Shown piece after piece: positions 13,926-25,821 of a stretch of DNA of 64,000 bases. Position 1 is the first letter of the stretch. Every line of letters starts with the position of its first letter. The position numbers and the translations under genes are program-made. The DNA lies in assembly GCA_947179485.1 (NCBI GenBank), contig OX359247.1, forward strand, positions 5,795,060 to 5,859,059, in the 5' to 3' direction. The notes under the pieces were generated by a model. It was given only the letters and a program-made list of their open reading frames with translations. It was not told the origin of the DNA and searched no databases. The stretch is from Allacma fusca (taxonomy: Eukaryota; Arthropoda; Collembola; Symphypleona; Sminthuridae).

Positions 13926-14853
13926 GAGCTTCCAATGTGTTCAACATTTCTGTTCCGTAGGGAATTCCGTTCCGTTCCGAAACCTACAAATAATATTGGT
14001 CCCGGTTCCGTTCCGGCTGTCGGGACATCGGAACATTTGAACTGACACCGTTCGGAAGGTTGTGTTCCGTTCCGTATTATGCTAGTTTTGCCGTTCCGAA
14101 CCCGTTCCGTTCCGAAATACCCCGGAATTGTTCACAACATATACGTGAAATGCGTGTACAAATTACTGGCAACTTGATATACTTTTAATAGATTGGATGC
14201 TAGGGAATGCTATTATTTAATTATATAAAATAATATTTAATAATAATTAGGCCATATAAAAAGAACTACTGTGCAGTATTATATAATTATTATTTTTTAG
14301 TAATAAATATTTGTCGCGTGTATATTTCAATGGTCTAACAGTGTTAATTTCCTGCAAGCTTGCTTCATTACTGCTAATAATTTCGATTTCAGAATTTTCA
14401 TTTCGAGAAAAATCGCCCATGCCCATGTTTATTAAACAAAATTAGTTATTCTGTTGATTTTCATGGAAAACAATACTCGCATTACATATAAGCATTTGCG
14501 TAAATTAAATCTGTGGTCATCCAATTTCGTTATTTTGGCAAAAAACTGCTTACAAGCCAGTGCGATAAGAAATTTGTTTCCATTCTAGTTGAACGATGGC
14601 GCGACACTTCAGAAATTGTACCGGGATCGGTTCGGAACGGAACAGAACAATTCCGCTTTCCGATGACATAAATTATATGGGACATTTTTCGTACTGATGC
14701 TCTGAACCGTCCCGGTCCCAATATTATCGGTACAAGTGCTCATATTCCGGTTTTGTCCCGATTCAATGACGGAACCAAAGAGAATGTTCCGAAAGTGTTC
14801 CGTTCCGTTTCCGAACACGGAACTTCGGGATTTCGGAAACCCGAAGGAAGCTC
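13926..14853. repeat. Nested repeat rich in GTTCCG, flanked by TA
   Basis: 928-bp block bounded by GAGCTTCC / GGAAGCTC inverted ends, each next to a TA dinucleotide (13924-13925, 14854-14855), as in Tc1/mariner-type MITEs. Both flanks are densely packed with TTCCGTTCCG-like words in opposite orientation. The inverted match is only 8 bp at the very tip, so the family assignment is tentative. No transposase ORF. Confidence 0.45.
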
Positions 14854-15491
14854 TAATGCCTACAAGTAGGCAAAATTGTAGGCTATGCTCAAATTTCCAA
14901 ATATTTTGTAGGCATTTGTATGTAGGCTGCTTATTTCGAGGGAAACATATATGCAATATATGTATGCCGGGAATAATCAGTACGTACCTACATAAAAAAA
15001 AGGTAGGTACTTAAGCATGAAAATGTAGGTATGTATGTTCGAATCTTTCGTAATCCAAAGCGCTGAATAAAAGCCCCATCTAGATTTTATTTCACGTTTT
15101 TTCACTTTTCTTTACGTGTTGGAGTGCAAACGATTTCAATTCGTTTGTAGTAAGTCTATCCCCTTCCAAATATTATGCAAAGTGAAAAGTTGATTCAACA
15201 TGAGAATTAGTCAATAAATTTATTGTCTAAAATGTCCGTAAATACAATCTTCGAAATAAGAGCAACATGAATTGATTTTGAATAAGTAGCGCACAAAACC
15301 TTGTTGAAACAATATCCGAAACTTTTCGATGGCAAATTAAAAAAAACTAAAACCGACTTGAACAAGCAATTGCCAACTTTGTATGTATTGTTTTGTTTTA
15401 AATAAGAGCATTGAAAATAACTTCAATTTATGCGTGCATAATTTCATTTTAGTTTTGCAGGTATGATTCAATTACGACAAAGTGGTATGTT

Positions 15492-15651
15492 GGTTGTAGG
15501 TAGGGACAGACCTCGGGAGTGATGTATGTAGGTTGTAGGTAGTGACAAATCTAGGGAGTGATGTATGTACGTAGGCTATAGGTAGGGTCAACTCTCGGGA
15601 GGGATGTATGTAGGTTGTAGGTAGGGTCAAGTCTCGGGAGTGATTTATGTA
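15492..15651 (+). repeat. 39-bp minisatellite, four units
   Basis: Four head-to-tail units starting GGTTGTAGGTAGGG and ending GATGTATGTA, at 15492-15530, 15531-15573 (with a 4-bp insertion), 15574-15612 and 15613-15651. Units differ by a few substitutions. The array lies about 150 bp from the 3' end of the 5S rRNA gene and inside the hAT element. Confidence 0.9.
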
Positions 15652-15791
15652 GGCTAAAATGTAGGTTGTACATAAGAATCTAAAAATATGTAGGTTTTAA
15701 GGTATGCGAATACTTTGCCCACCTTTGTCATAAACTATTAATAAAACCTACGGAAGAAAGAATTATTAATGCAGGCGGTAAGAAAAAGTGC

Positions 15792-15797
15792 AAAAAA
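15792..15797 (-). terminator. RNA polymerase III T-run terminator
   Basis: Six T residues on the minus strand begin four bases after the 5S 3' end, the expected Pol III stop. Confidence 0.85.
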
Positions 15798-15800
15798 GAA

Positions 15801-15919
15801 TGCCAACAACACCCGGGGTTCCCAAGCGGTCACCCATCCAAGTACTAACCGGGCCCAACGTTGCTTAACTTCAGTGATCGGACGAGAACTGGTGCTTTCA
15901 ACGTGGTATGGCCGTTGGC
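15801..15919 (-). rRNA. 5S rRNA: 5S ribosomal RNA
   Basis: 119-nt match to the eukaryotic 5S rRNA by eye. The 5' end is GCCAACGGCCATACCACG and the 3' end pairs with it (GTTGTTGGC). Internal control region words are present: AGTTAAGCAACG (box A) and GGATGGGTGACCGCTTGGGA (box C). It has no obvious disabling change. A T-run terminator follows. It stands alone here, not in a tandem array, and sits inside a hAT-type element, so it may be a dispersed copy. Whether it is transcribed cannot be told. Confidence 0.95.
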
Positions 15920-16299
15920 ATGTGGAGCTGCAAATCCTCATGTATTTGCTTTACTGCATCTAGTTGAATTAACTGTTATTGGTACTTGCAATTGAACGCT
16001 GCAGAACTGTTCCGTACAACTGCAGTTTTAACAAGCACGAAATAAAAACGTTCAAAATTAAACAATAATAAATTATTGTACATGCAGAGCAGCATTTAGA
16101 TTCATATGTATTGTTTATATTAGTATGAATCATAATTTATGATGCCATATCGCTTTGCCCCAAAATGCAACAAAGTGATATTTTAGTAAGCTATACTTAT
16201 ACTGTAAAATCAGGACTAAATTCAGGCTCATCAGGTCATCAGGTGACCCAGGGCCAAATCAGGACAGTCCTGATCACATCAGGACTTCTGGGCACCCTG

Positions 16300-17326
16300 T
16301 GCTCAAGTCATGCCGACAATGCCCAAGGTGGGGAGTGGGGACATACTAGTTTATTCCCTAAAAGTCCCATAAATTTGTTTACAACCCAGTCACAACATAT
16401 ATTTGGAAACAAATGTTAAAATTTGAGCACATAATTTAAAACTTTCAACATTTGCCTTTTTCCAACAATTCCTGACTTTGTTTCTATATCCGGAGTTTTT
16501 GGACTAGTGAGATGAACAAATTTAACTTAGGAAAGATCTTGAAAAATTGCATAAGGGAATTGAAAATCTTACCATCTAAATACTATAATTTGAAGATGAG
16601 GGAAGAGGGGCATTTTTAAATCTTCGCTCCCTCCTCAACGCGCTTTTTAGGCTTGCGAGTACACAATGCCATAAAGCGCTTTTGCTATAAGTAATGCAAT
16701 GTACAAGCACACGGCACGCAACGCAGCACGCTTTGGCTTTAGCTACAATTGCCGCTCCGCGTTCTCTCCCATTTCATTACATAGCATGCTTCCACCGACG
16801 CAGGCGGTGGCTATGCTGCTCGTTGCCCCTTAAATGGGCTATGGTAGGTGCATATCGTATCTCGGCGCCTATACACTGAACACTAGCACTGGAAGTGATA
16901 TTGCCTAATCCTACACTACCCTAACGGTCTAGTTATTTTCAGAGAAATAGCTATTAAATCGCTTTAAAACTACCAATTGTGAGGCTAGAATAGTTTTTTT
17001 TACATGTAGAGATAAATCTTGCAATGAACATTTGGGAGCCTAGGATTTTGCTAGTCAGGATCTGGCAGCTTTATGGCATGTCGAGAAGTGTTGATGTGTA
17101 GTAAATAGTGTGAATAGTTGACCAAGCTGAAACTCAGATTTTGGAGTTTCAAATTCCTACAAATGAACGTTAAAATAATTTTTATCGCGGAAATAAAAAG
17201 TTATTGTAGTTTTGAAGTCAAATAATGACTGTTTCACGTTTTTGACCCCGGTGACGTCAAATATTTAGGAGATATGGGGAAACAGTTTTACTAATGGGGA
17301 CCTGGATTGTTTTATATACTTATTAT
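16300..17326. other. Intergenic, nothing recognised
   Basis: About 1 kb between two transposons. A slightly GC-richer patch at 16690-16880 contains an open frame with no recognisable product. No repeat ends were found. Confidence 0.5.
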
Positions 17327-17725
17327 CAGGGTTGGCAAGTGGTAAGAATTGGCATGGTCATTATTGGTTAAAATCCTGTTCTAACCGGCTTGGACATGTT
17401 GCATAGGTTGGTATAAAATGGTCATAATTAATATTATCCAAATAAATCCACTGTCCAATAAAAACCGGTTTTAACCAAAACGTACCACCGGCTTGGTTAA
17501 TATTACGCATGCATGAACACGGGGTTGCCAAGTGGCAAGAAATGCCCTGGTCGTTATTGGTTAAAATCCGGTTCTAACCGACCTGGACCAATTGTATAGG
17601 TTGGTATAAAATGGCCATAATTAATACTATCCAAATAAATCCACTGTCCAATAAAAACCGGTTGTTGCCATTTCTTGCCACTGGCTTGGCCTTTATTGAT
17701 AAAGTCCGGTTTTTTTCCAACCCTG
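17327..17725 (-). mobile_element. hAT-type MITE, copy 2
   Basis: 399-bp copy of the family at 6860-7257, inverted. It starts CAGGGTTGGCAAG and ends CCAACCCTG. The 8-bp target duplication CTTATTAT is exact (17319-17326 and 17726-17733). The same two internal tandem units are present. No ORF. Confidence 0.93.
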
Positions 17726-18044
17726 CTTATTATAATTAGGTGTTTCCATGTCTCCCTCCTCGTACAAATATGGACTAGGGATGGCAAATAATTGTTAGGA
17801 CCAACGTTGTTTGTATTTTCTTTTAATGTTCTTATTGGGTTTGTTAGTTATCACAACATAGTTAATGCTCCGTTTCCCAAAATGTCACAGATCAAACGAC
17901 CATAATTTTAGAATTTTGTCACATTAGGTGGCTCATATGTAGTAGTAAAAATGTAACTACGCAGATGCTACATGAAATCATAATTTCAAATGAGTACTGA
18001 AAGAATGCTTTTAATTACGCACGCTTTTAAACTTCCTTGCTTTG
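17726..18044. other. Gap between the MITE and UGT-2
   Basis: About 320 bases downstream of the UGT-2 stop codon, presumably 3' UTR and spacer. No gene seen. Confidence 0.4.
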
Positions 18045-20066
18045 TCATCTATTCTTTTTTGAAGGGTCTGGCTGAGAGACTGCTCCATTCGTTCTACTTC
18101 TACAGAGAATGTAGCCCATTATGATTCCAAGAAAAATGCAAATGATACCTATGATGGAGCCCCAAATATCTAAGCTTCGCCGAACAAACCAGTACTGATA
18201 TCTCCCTAAAGGCATCATCAAACGGGACTTCTTATTTCTTAGAACATATTCCGTCCACCATACAGCCGTGTCTAGAGGGTCGTTTTGTCTGTCCGTGAAT
18301 CTTTTTTGGATTTCTAACATATTTTCCTTGTACCTGGAAGAACAAAGCTTTTGTAGTAAACGTATATGCTTATACATAATATCATAATATTAATCATGTA
18401 TATAATATTAGTTTGGATAATGCTTATTATTAGGTAATGACTAGTATTTTGGGCGTGTATATTGTAACGTAATTTCCTCCTGTTGTTTTTGTACTTTTTG
18501 TATTTGTACTCCTGTTGTACCTTGGGTTAGTGAGAATTTGCACAATAGCATTGTGAAGATCCTGTTGTTTTAATCCCACGAATTCCATACGAATGCCGTA
18601 TCCTACGTGTTCCATTCTATCAGAATTGTAGTCTTGCTCGGCAAAACATGGGAAGGCTATAAGAGGGACTGCGTGTACAATGGCTTCGGATGTTCCCAGC
18701 AGACCCGCGTGAGTTATGAATGCCTTTATTTTTGGATGAGCTTAAACATTAAAAACTTTTTTATAGAAATGTTTTTTCTAATGGGTCCTTGATTCTTTTC
18801 ATGTACTTTTGGAGAATTGAAATAAAACAAACTCTAAAGAAATTCAACAAGTGCATAACTTACCGAGAACATCTGCTTGAGGCATCCATGATGCAGTTAG
18901 AACGTTGGATGGCATTTCCTTGGGTCTGGGTCCTTCCCATTTCCAAATAAATCTCACGGGAGAGTTCTCAAATGCTTTGAAGAAGGCATCCCGCAGCTGT
19001 GGCTTTGCTTTAGAAAATTGGACGGCGGAACCGAAACTGACGTAAATAAATCCTGAGTCTCCGGATTCATCAGCAAATTTTTGTATGTCCTGTAAACAGA
19101 GATTTGTGAATTTAATAATTAATGCTTTTACCACATTGCTGTGTGAAGTTAATTTAAATCTGTTTAGTTTAATGTTTTGTGATATTTGTGCTATGTAGCT
19201 CACTGAGTCACCTTTGGCAATTGATTAGTTGCTGGCTTAATATGTAATCCACACACTGGAATGTATAGAGGAGGTAACGATCTGGCATAATCCACACTGA
19301 AGTGGGAATTCATGAGTACCAAACTTGTGTCAAGTTCCATTTCCCTAAGGGAAATACGTTCATCGCCTACCCAACCGAACCCTTCATTAATAGCGGCTTC
19401 CATTTTGGGGTACATAAAATACACTCGGTTGAAATACCATCTCAAAGGCCAGAAAGTATTTGCGAATCGGTGGAGGAAGCCCATGTCATGAGGGTAAGCT
19501 GTGGGTAAATCTGGTACCCATGATGTCTCCGCTGGCATTCCGAAAGAGTCGTGTTGCCACATTGCCGGATGGTTGGTATCAAAAATAATAAATTTGGCCT
19601 TATGATAGCGAACAATTCCCAAAGCACATTCATTGTCAAGGAAATCAATGACAACCAAGTCATAACGTTTGCTTTTGATTAAACTGATGTACTCAGGGTC
19701 CTTCATTAAAACTTCGCACATTGTCACTCCTAGCTCTTCCACGTCGTCCCATATTTTTGTATGCTCCCCTAATTCTCGCAACTCAATTAAATCAGCTTTG
19801 TCTCCAAATTTGGCGTCAATTAACTCCTGTAAAGACTTAGAAACAAATTCGGTAATGTTTGGATTAGGATTTTTTGGTTGGTAGCTTGATACAAATGTGA
19901 CATCATGTCCGAGTTCAACAAGCTTTTCTGCTAATGGCCAAACCAATATTCGGTGACTATATGTTGAAACACCGAGAAAAAATAAAATATTTGCACCTTG
20001 AGTTAAGGTAGAACTGAGCGTGAAAGTTAAAATAAGAAATAAAAGAGACTTTTTAGATATTTCCAT
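18045..20066 (-). CDS. UDP-glycosyltransferase (UGT-2), complete
   Basis: Four exons, 20066-19212, 19089-18864, 18740-18521 and 18333-18045 (855, 226, 220 and 289 nt), join into 529 codons plus stop with GT-AG junctions. The signal peptide is at about residues 1-24, followed by ANILFFLG. The catalytic-type His is in TYSHRILVWPL. The donor signature is THAGLLGTSEA ... FAEQDYNSDR. A hydrophobic anchor (IIGIICIFLGIIMGYIL) near the C-terminus precedes a basic tail ending KKNR, a KKXX ER-retrieval signal. It is an ER-lumen conjugating enzyme. It is the most diverged of the four UGTs: its signature has THAG where the others have THSG, and AVPLIAFPCF replaces GVPLVSLPVF-type sequence. Substrate unknown. 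Confidence 0.95.
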
Positions 20067-21043
20067 GTTTACTGGTCAATGATAGTAAACATCTAAATAG
20101 CAGCTTATTATCTTGATCACTCTCTGTGGAGTTCTAATTACTGATTGTGAACGTGTATGTGGTTTTTGCAGAGCCAAATGTGAATTATTTACATTCTCTG
20201 AATCTTGCCTGAAGCTACAAATACGTAGAAAGTTATCAGTTGACAGCTCACAATCAGAAGTTGGAGTGACGTTATATGGAAAGCTTGTTTGGTTTTGTGC
20301 CCTAATTTTCTTTTTTCCTTAGTGAGTATGAAATTGTGTTCAAATGTGTGCAAAATATTATATGTGAATATATCTTTGAATGGCAAGGGATGTCAACAGC
20401 TTGTTTTATTTTATCTGTAGGTAAATACTACTCTTTTCTGATTGTGAGAGCAGTATTTTCATTAATGCAATACTCTTTTAACAAGTGTGAAAACTTTTCA
20501 TGTGTAAAAATGATTCGGGATGGGAAAATCGACACTCTTTATTATTTATTCTTTGTTGTCTTGTTCTTATTTACTGTTTGCTCTTTTTTATTCATTAATT
20601 TTAGTGTGTGAGCTCTTCCAGCTCATTTCTAATATGTCGTTGGCATGCTCAACATGTCTCAACTTGAAGTTAATTTTGGTTTGGTATTTAAATATTTGTG
20701 ACTGTTATGGTCAATGTTAAACATAAATTCCTTCCGCCTTTCTGTAATGGAATAATTTTTCCTCCTGAGTAGTCTAATAGCTTATAACTAGGTAGACAGC
20801 GGATGTGAAACCTACTGAATATAATAACTATAGAAAAAAGTAGCATTAATTCATTCGCAATGTGTAAAAAATGTGGAAAAAATTAGGGTAACATTTAAGC
20901 TTTTTGTCGGTACAAAATAACAAGTGTTTAAATTAAACAACAGTTTGTTTCATTATTGAAATATACTGATGTTTGCGTACCCAAAAACGAGCTAATAATT
21001 TTAATAATGTACAACTTCAATGTAGATAAAATGGCCTGAATTT

Positions 21044-21131
21044 AGGGATCGCCATGGTTGTCGCCATTATTCTCAAATTGGCGATATTTCTGAGAATATC
21101 GTCTCGACATTATCCTATTTGGCATCCCTAG
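21044..21131. repeat. Short inverted-repeat element
   Basis: About 88 bp with ends TAGGGATCGCC and (reverse complement) TAGGGATGCCA. Similar TAGGGATGGCAAA text occurs at about 17774. No clean target duplication, so this may be a remnant. Confidence 0.35.
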
Positions 21132-22933
21132 CTTGTATATAATGAAGATCAGCAGCTACTTAAAACCTGAAATTATGATTTGTGATTTGATTTCCTCAAA
21201 GCGTGTAATGCTTACCACAATTTAGGATTTAGCTTAAAGGATATTTACAAGCAAGCTGTTCATGACCTTGTGGTGATCGCCTTGGATAAAATTGCAAATA
21301 GATAATTATTGCTGATAAGAATTTGAGAGTACACTGCTTACAATTAGTAGTTTTAAGATTTTCCTGGTAATGGATGATGACAAACATAACTGGCGGAAAA
21401 CTAATAAAATAATAATTTATTAGCAATCCTTTTTCCTCAATTACATTTCTGGTTTGAGAAAATCTATAATATCTATAGTACATAGTAGACAGAAATACAA
21501 CTATTGCATTACTGGTGTTCACTTCGCCTATTAAATGTAACACATACATACATAAAGCACTAAATCTAAGTACCTTAATCTTAACACGTTTCTGGGTTGT
21601 TTACGTACATAAATATGTACATACATGCTTTACCTTATGTGTGCACATGTTATGGCAAGAAAAAAACATCGAAAATGTATTTGTATTTACTTCTCAAATA
21701 TTTTTTATGTACAAAGCTCATGGTTTTATTGGGTCCCAATTTCTTTCATTTTACAAAAGTAATTTACATATATTTTCGATCATCTTATTCAGTAGGTATT
21801 CAAAACAAAAAGAAAGAGTTACATAGACAGAAGTTTCGTTTTAGAGTGTCTGACAAAAACGCATTTCTTGCCAGCACCATTCACAATCGTATGCTTCCAG
21901 CTTACTTCTCAGATGCCCTTCGCAAGACAGATGGCAAGTATTTTATAATCTCGAATAATTCTAATCAGCAATTATCTATATGCAAGTTTCAGGATTTTCT
22001 TGGTAATGTATGTCAAGTCGTGTCTGCAGTTTTAGCAGACAACACAAATGACTGGGACTAGCTTTACCACTGTTGATTTGTGTTGATGGTGTTGTCCTCC
22101 AGTTTGTTTGTCATCACGATATATGCAGAGAACATAATAACCTATAGAGGGTTATTTTCGGAAAACTTACAATCGTTAATTTAGCCGTAGCTCTTAAGTT
22201 ACTACAGTTATGTTCTCAAAAAATCGTAAAGGGTATATTAACTTTATGATGTGGTAAAAGCAATCGTAAGTCTTTACGTTAAATGTTCGGGATGATTTTT
22301 ATTAAGTTAGCACATTTTAATTTTTTCAAATTCTACACAACACAATGATCATTTCCGGACAATATCCACCTCAACACAACGTTCATTGTCGCATAAGCTG
22401 CCAATTAAACATTCCTCTAGTAGTATAATAGCCCCCTAGAGTCTAGACTGTACAAGGTGCTGGGATACAAAATTTTTCTATTTCCCATTATTTTAGCAAT
22501 TCTTTCGCCAGATTTTTACCCCTTATTTCATACTGCTAGCCAACAGCACTTCATATAGCGCTTAAGAAGTCATTGCTTTTTTGGAAAAACAGGTTTTGAA
22601 AATCTAACGACATTTACACAAATTTCAAAATTTTATCGGAAGATAGTTTGACGCTTTTGTGGTCTTTCCGTTGAGACCTCTGAACATGACCGATAGACGT
22701 AGAGAGCAAGGTTGGAGAAAATCAGCCTCATGATCACACACACTCAGTATAAGAAAACTCAAATTTGACTTTTAAAATGAGATGCTGTGGTAGAGAGAAA
22801 AATAAGATTTGTATTTAATAGAAACAAGTCTACGTGTTTTGATCCCTATAGAGAAAATATTCTTAAGAGGGGGCTCTTATGGTGTTATCTGTAGTTTACT
22901 GTATACTGTATACATACATATATCAACCTGCTT

Positions 22934-23234
22934 GTTTCCGGAAAACTGAAGGGTACAATGTGAATGTTACTGTTGTCATGCGTGAGTACAGAGTACGGCG
23001 CATGGACGCTTTAAGTGTCCCAAAACATTAAGTACACCCTTTCACTTTTTCTTCGCAACGTTGAAGCAAACCTGCAAATTGAAAGTCTCACAATCAGTTT
23101 CCTTTTCGTGTGGAGCCAATAAGTACCTAACGGTCTGTGTTTCAGTGATACCTTCGAAACGTTTAGTTGACCCTACCAAAGCAATGGAATGGCTAGCAAC
23201 GGGACCCGTATGAAGCTTTTTTACCCGAAGCCAG
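22934..23234. repeat. Diverged duplicated segment, copy 1
   Basis: About 300 bp colinear with 24290-24606. Shared words include GTCCCAAAACATTAAGTA, CATGGACGCTTT, GTTTAGTTGA and CAATGGAATGGC. No open frame is conserved between the copies. They are in direct orientation, 1.36 kb apart. Confidence 0.8.
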
Positions 23235-23667
23235 CAAGCATGTAAGTTTAATTCGTTTCTGTTAAATTTCCTCGTTTTAGAAAACCGGTTGCCTTCGAGT
23301 AAAGTGAGAGTTTCGGGTAGTTATTTTATTTTTACAAGTCTTTTGCTATACGTTCTTAACAATATAAAAGGTAGGCTTACTTGAATAATGAATATTTTTG
23401 ACTTTCCGCCCAACGTGGGACATTCTTAAGCTTGAAATTCCGCCCATATGAGATTCACTGGGATCAGAATCTCATCCTTAACGCAATGTGATTTTTCCAC
23501 ATGGGTCATCATGACCATGAAGAGACATGAGACAGTCTCTTAAATGATGATCTTCATCCCTCACTGGAAAAGTACAGATATGTATGCATACACCCATATA
23601 AATTGAAGTAAGCGTCAGCATGAATCATATGATTAGTATTGTATTTAAGGCAATCCTCGCGCAGTGT

Positions 23668-23733
23668 ACTTCGAAGATTCAAAAAACTTCGAAGATTCAA
23701 AAAACTTCGAAGATTCAAAAAACTTCGAAGAAG
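23668..23733. repeat. 18-bp tandem repeat with GAAnnTTC words
   Basis: Three exact 18-bp units (ACTTCGAAGATTCAAAAA) and a partial fourth. Each unit contains CGAAGATTCA, which fits the nGAAnnTTCn half of a heat-shock element. No gene start lies close by, so this may be coincidence. Confidence 0.85.
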
Positions 23734-23934
23734 TTAAAATTCCTGGGGAAACGTGTATTCATTGGTTTATTCACTTACATTCGCTAAGTCTGGCAAAAAA
23801 TTGACGCGTGTCCAGGTTATCATCAGTGTGCAGTGCACATTGCAGTCCAAACCCTGCAAGTTTCAAATCGGTTTTTCTTCTGAGGAACCATCTCTGGGAG
23901 ACAAGGTTAGGACCGGAAGGGTAATATTGTCCTG

Positions 23935-24092
23935 CAAAATATTGTATTGATTCAAATTGCATTTACAGTCATACCATTAAATATCATTCTGTTCATGATG
24001 AAATTATGTGTCGGTACAAAATATTGTATTGATTCAAATTGCATTTACAGTCATACCATTAAATATCATTCTGTTCATGATGAAATTATGTG
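23935..24092. repeat. 82-bp tandem duplication
   Basis: Unit 23935-24016 (CAAAATATTGTATTGATTCA ...) is repeated from 24017 to 24092 with essentially no change, which points to a recent slip or unequal exchange. Confidence 0.9.
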
Positions 24093-24289
24093 CAGGCGTG
24101 TAGGTATGCACATCATCTTAAAAATTGTTTCCAAAAGTCTATGCTAACTCATTTTAGTTTTTAATGAAATTTACAAGAATGGTTATGTTTAACGGGAATA
24201 AGTTCACATAGCTGTACCCCTGGAGAAAAAATTATCTTAAAAGTTATCCATTATGATGGGAGTGTACTGTGCATATGTCACTCCTAGCT

Positions 24290-24606
24290 GTTTCTGAAAA
24301 ACTCAAGGATCTAATGTGAAGGATGCTGTTGGCATGCGTGAGGCGTGAGCATAATGCATGGACGCTTTCAAATTGTCCCAAAACATTAAGTACCCTTTCA
24401 CATTTTCTCCAGACGTTACAGTATTGAACTGAACATTGGAGTCTACGTTTACTTTTCCATGTGTGGCCAATATGCACCTGTCTGTCGGTCCTATTAAGGA
24501 CTAAGCGTTTCAGTGGTACGTTCGAAATGTTTAGTTGATCCTACGAAAACAATGGAATGGCAAGGAACGGAACCCCTCTGAAGCTAATTGTACTACCCGA
24601 AGTCGC
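24290..24606. repeat. Diverged duplicated segment, copy 2
   Basis: Colinear with 22934-23234, with scattered substitutions and indels. Both copies end at the same ACCCGAAG word. It could be an old transposon pair or a local segmental duplication. Confidence 0.8.
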
Positions 24607-25821
24607 CATTCAGCTAATTGAATGTTTGAAACCAGTTTTAGTCCCAGGTTAACTTTAATATGCACATTCAAGTCCCAGCTTCCGAACATTTTTTAAATTG
24701 TTTTTATCTTTCGCAAATCCTTCTTTCATTTAGTGCTGTGTTAAGTTATTATTTGTAGCAAAACAAATTCCCAAAAATACGAAATCAAAAAGAGAATTGT
24801 CTGTTTATTTGGTCCAGAGAGTGAAGGGATTCACAAAATGATATTTAAAACTTTGGTCGTAAAAATTTAAAGGTTATTCATTGAGTTTGCCATAAACCCA
24901 TATTGATAGAAATGATGAATATCACGCAGGGATTAATTTATGCCAACAATGTGGTGAATATTTCTGGCCTGTGTTTTATCACAGCAATGTTTTACTTGTC
25001 GAGCCGATGTTTTAAGATTCATTCAGCCAATTAGGGCTCTCCTTTCATGCATCGTAGGGGCTTAAGATTCGTAAGCCCAATCGTAGTGCTATCGTACGAC
25101 CTTGTCGTGTTCATAGTTGTAACTTACGACATTGTAAATTTTGTTCAAGAATAACTTCCTAGATGTTGTATATTTTTTCCAATTGAGCAATAATTGGTGC
25201 TACTGCGGAAATATTAAACTACTATTTATTTCTATAAAAATCAGTTGCTCCATGAGCTGTGTTAAAATTAATATAGGTCACAAAACTCCTGAGGTGTGCC
25301 TAAATTACACAAGAGTAAGTTTAACAGGGACAGGCGCAAAGTGTTGCTTTTTTGAGCTTTTTGACATCTCCCTAATCTAGGGTCGATTATTTGATATCTC
25401 GAGTGGTTCAGCCAGACAGCGAATCGCTTTTTGAGGGCTATATGTCTGTGAGACAGAACGTGGCTTAATAACAAGTATAAAATGTGTGTATAGATGAATA
25501 TGATTATAATTAATTATATAATTGGATACGTGTATACTGATTGTGTAATTATAATGCCATAAATTAGGATACTAATCAAAGTCATGGACCAGCCATTAGG
25601 TGATAGTAGTAAATGTATTTAAGTCCCGAAGAAATTATTAAAGTGCAACAGTTTTTTCAACGCAAATGTGATATTTGATGATACACACAGTAGCTACATA
25701 TAATGAGAGCCTTTATGAAAAATCAATCACATTTTATTTGTGCCTCATTAATGTCGGGGTATTTTTTTTTGTCTTCGTATCTATATATAAGAACATAATT
25801 ATGCTTATTTTATCATACACA

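Larger units (their letters stand above)
13308..16299 (+). mobile_element. hAT-type element carrying a 5S rRNA gene
   Basis: The ends are perfect 13-bp inverted repeats (CAGGGTGCCCAGA at the left, its reverse complement at 16287-16299). They are flanked by an 8-bp target duplication with one mismatch, TGTTCAAG at 13300-13307 and TGCTCAAG at 16300-16307. An 8-bp duplication plus CAGGG termini is the hAT pattern. Several AATCAGGAC motifs lie just inside each end. No transposase is recognisable, so it is non-autonomous. Inside are a TA-flanked repeat (13926-14853), a 39-bp minisatellite (15492-15651) and a 5S rRNA gene (15801-15919). The single mismatch suggests an older insertion. Two independent elements ending by chance at these points is possible but unlikely. 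Confidence 0.8.
20067..25821. other. Large intergenic region with duplicated segments
   Basis: 5.7 kb between UGT-2 and UGT-3. No host gene is supported. It holds a short inverted-repeat element, two diverged copies of a 300-bp segment, an 18-bp and an 82-bp tandem repeat (listed separately). An open frame at 21515-22061 (+) has no recognisable domain. Confidence 0.5.

Noticed and set aside
21515-22061. Two overlapping plus-strand open frames in the UGT-2/UGT-3 gap
   Set aside because: No domain, no splice context and composition like the surrounding AT-rich DNA.
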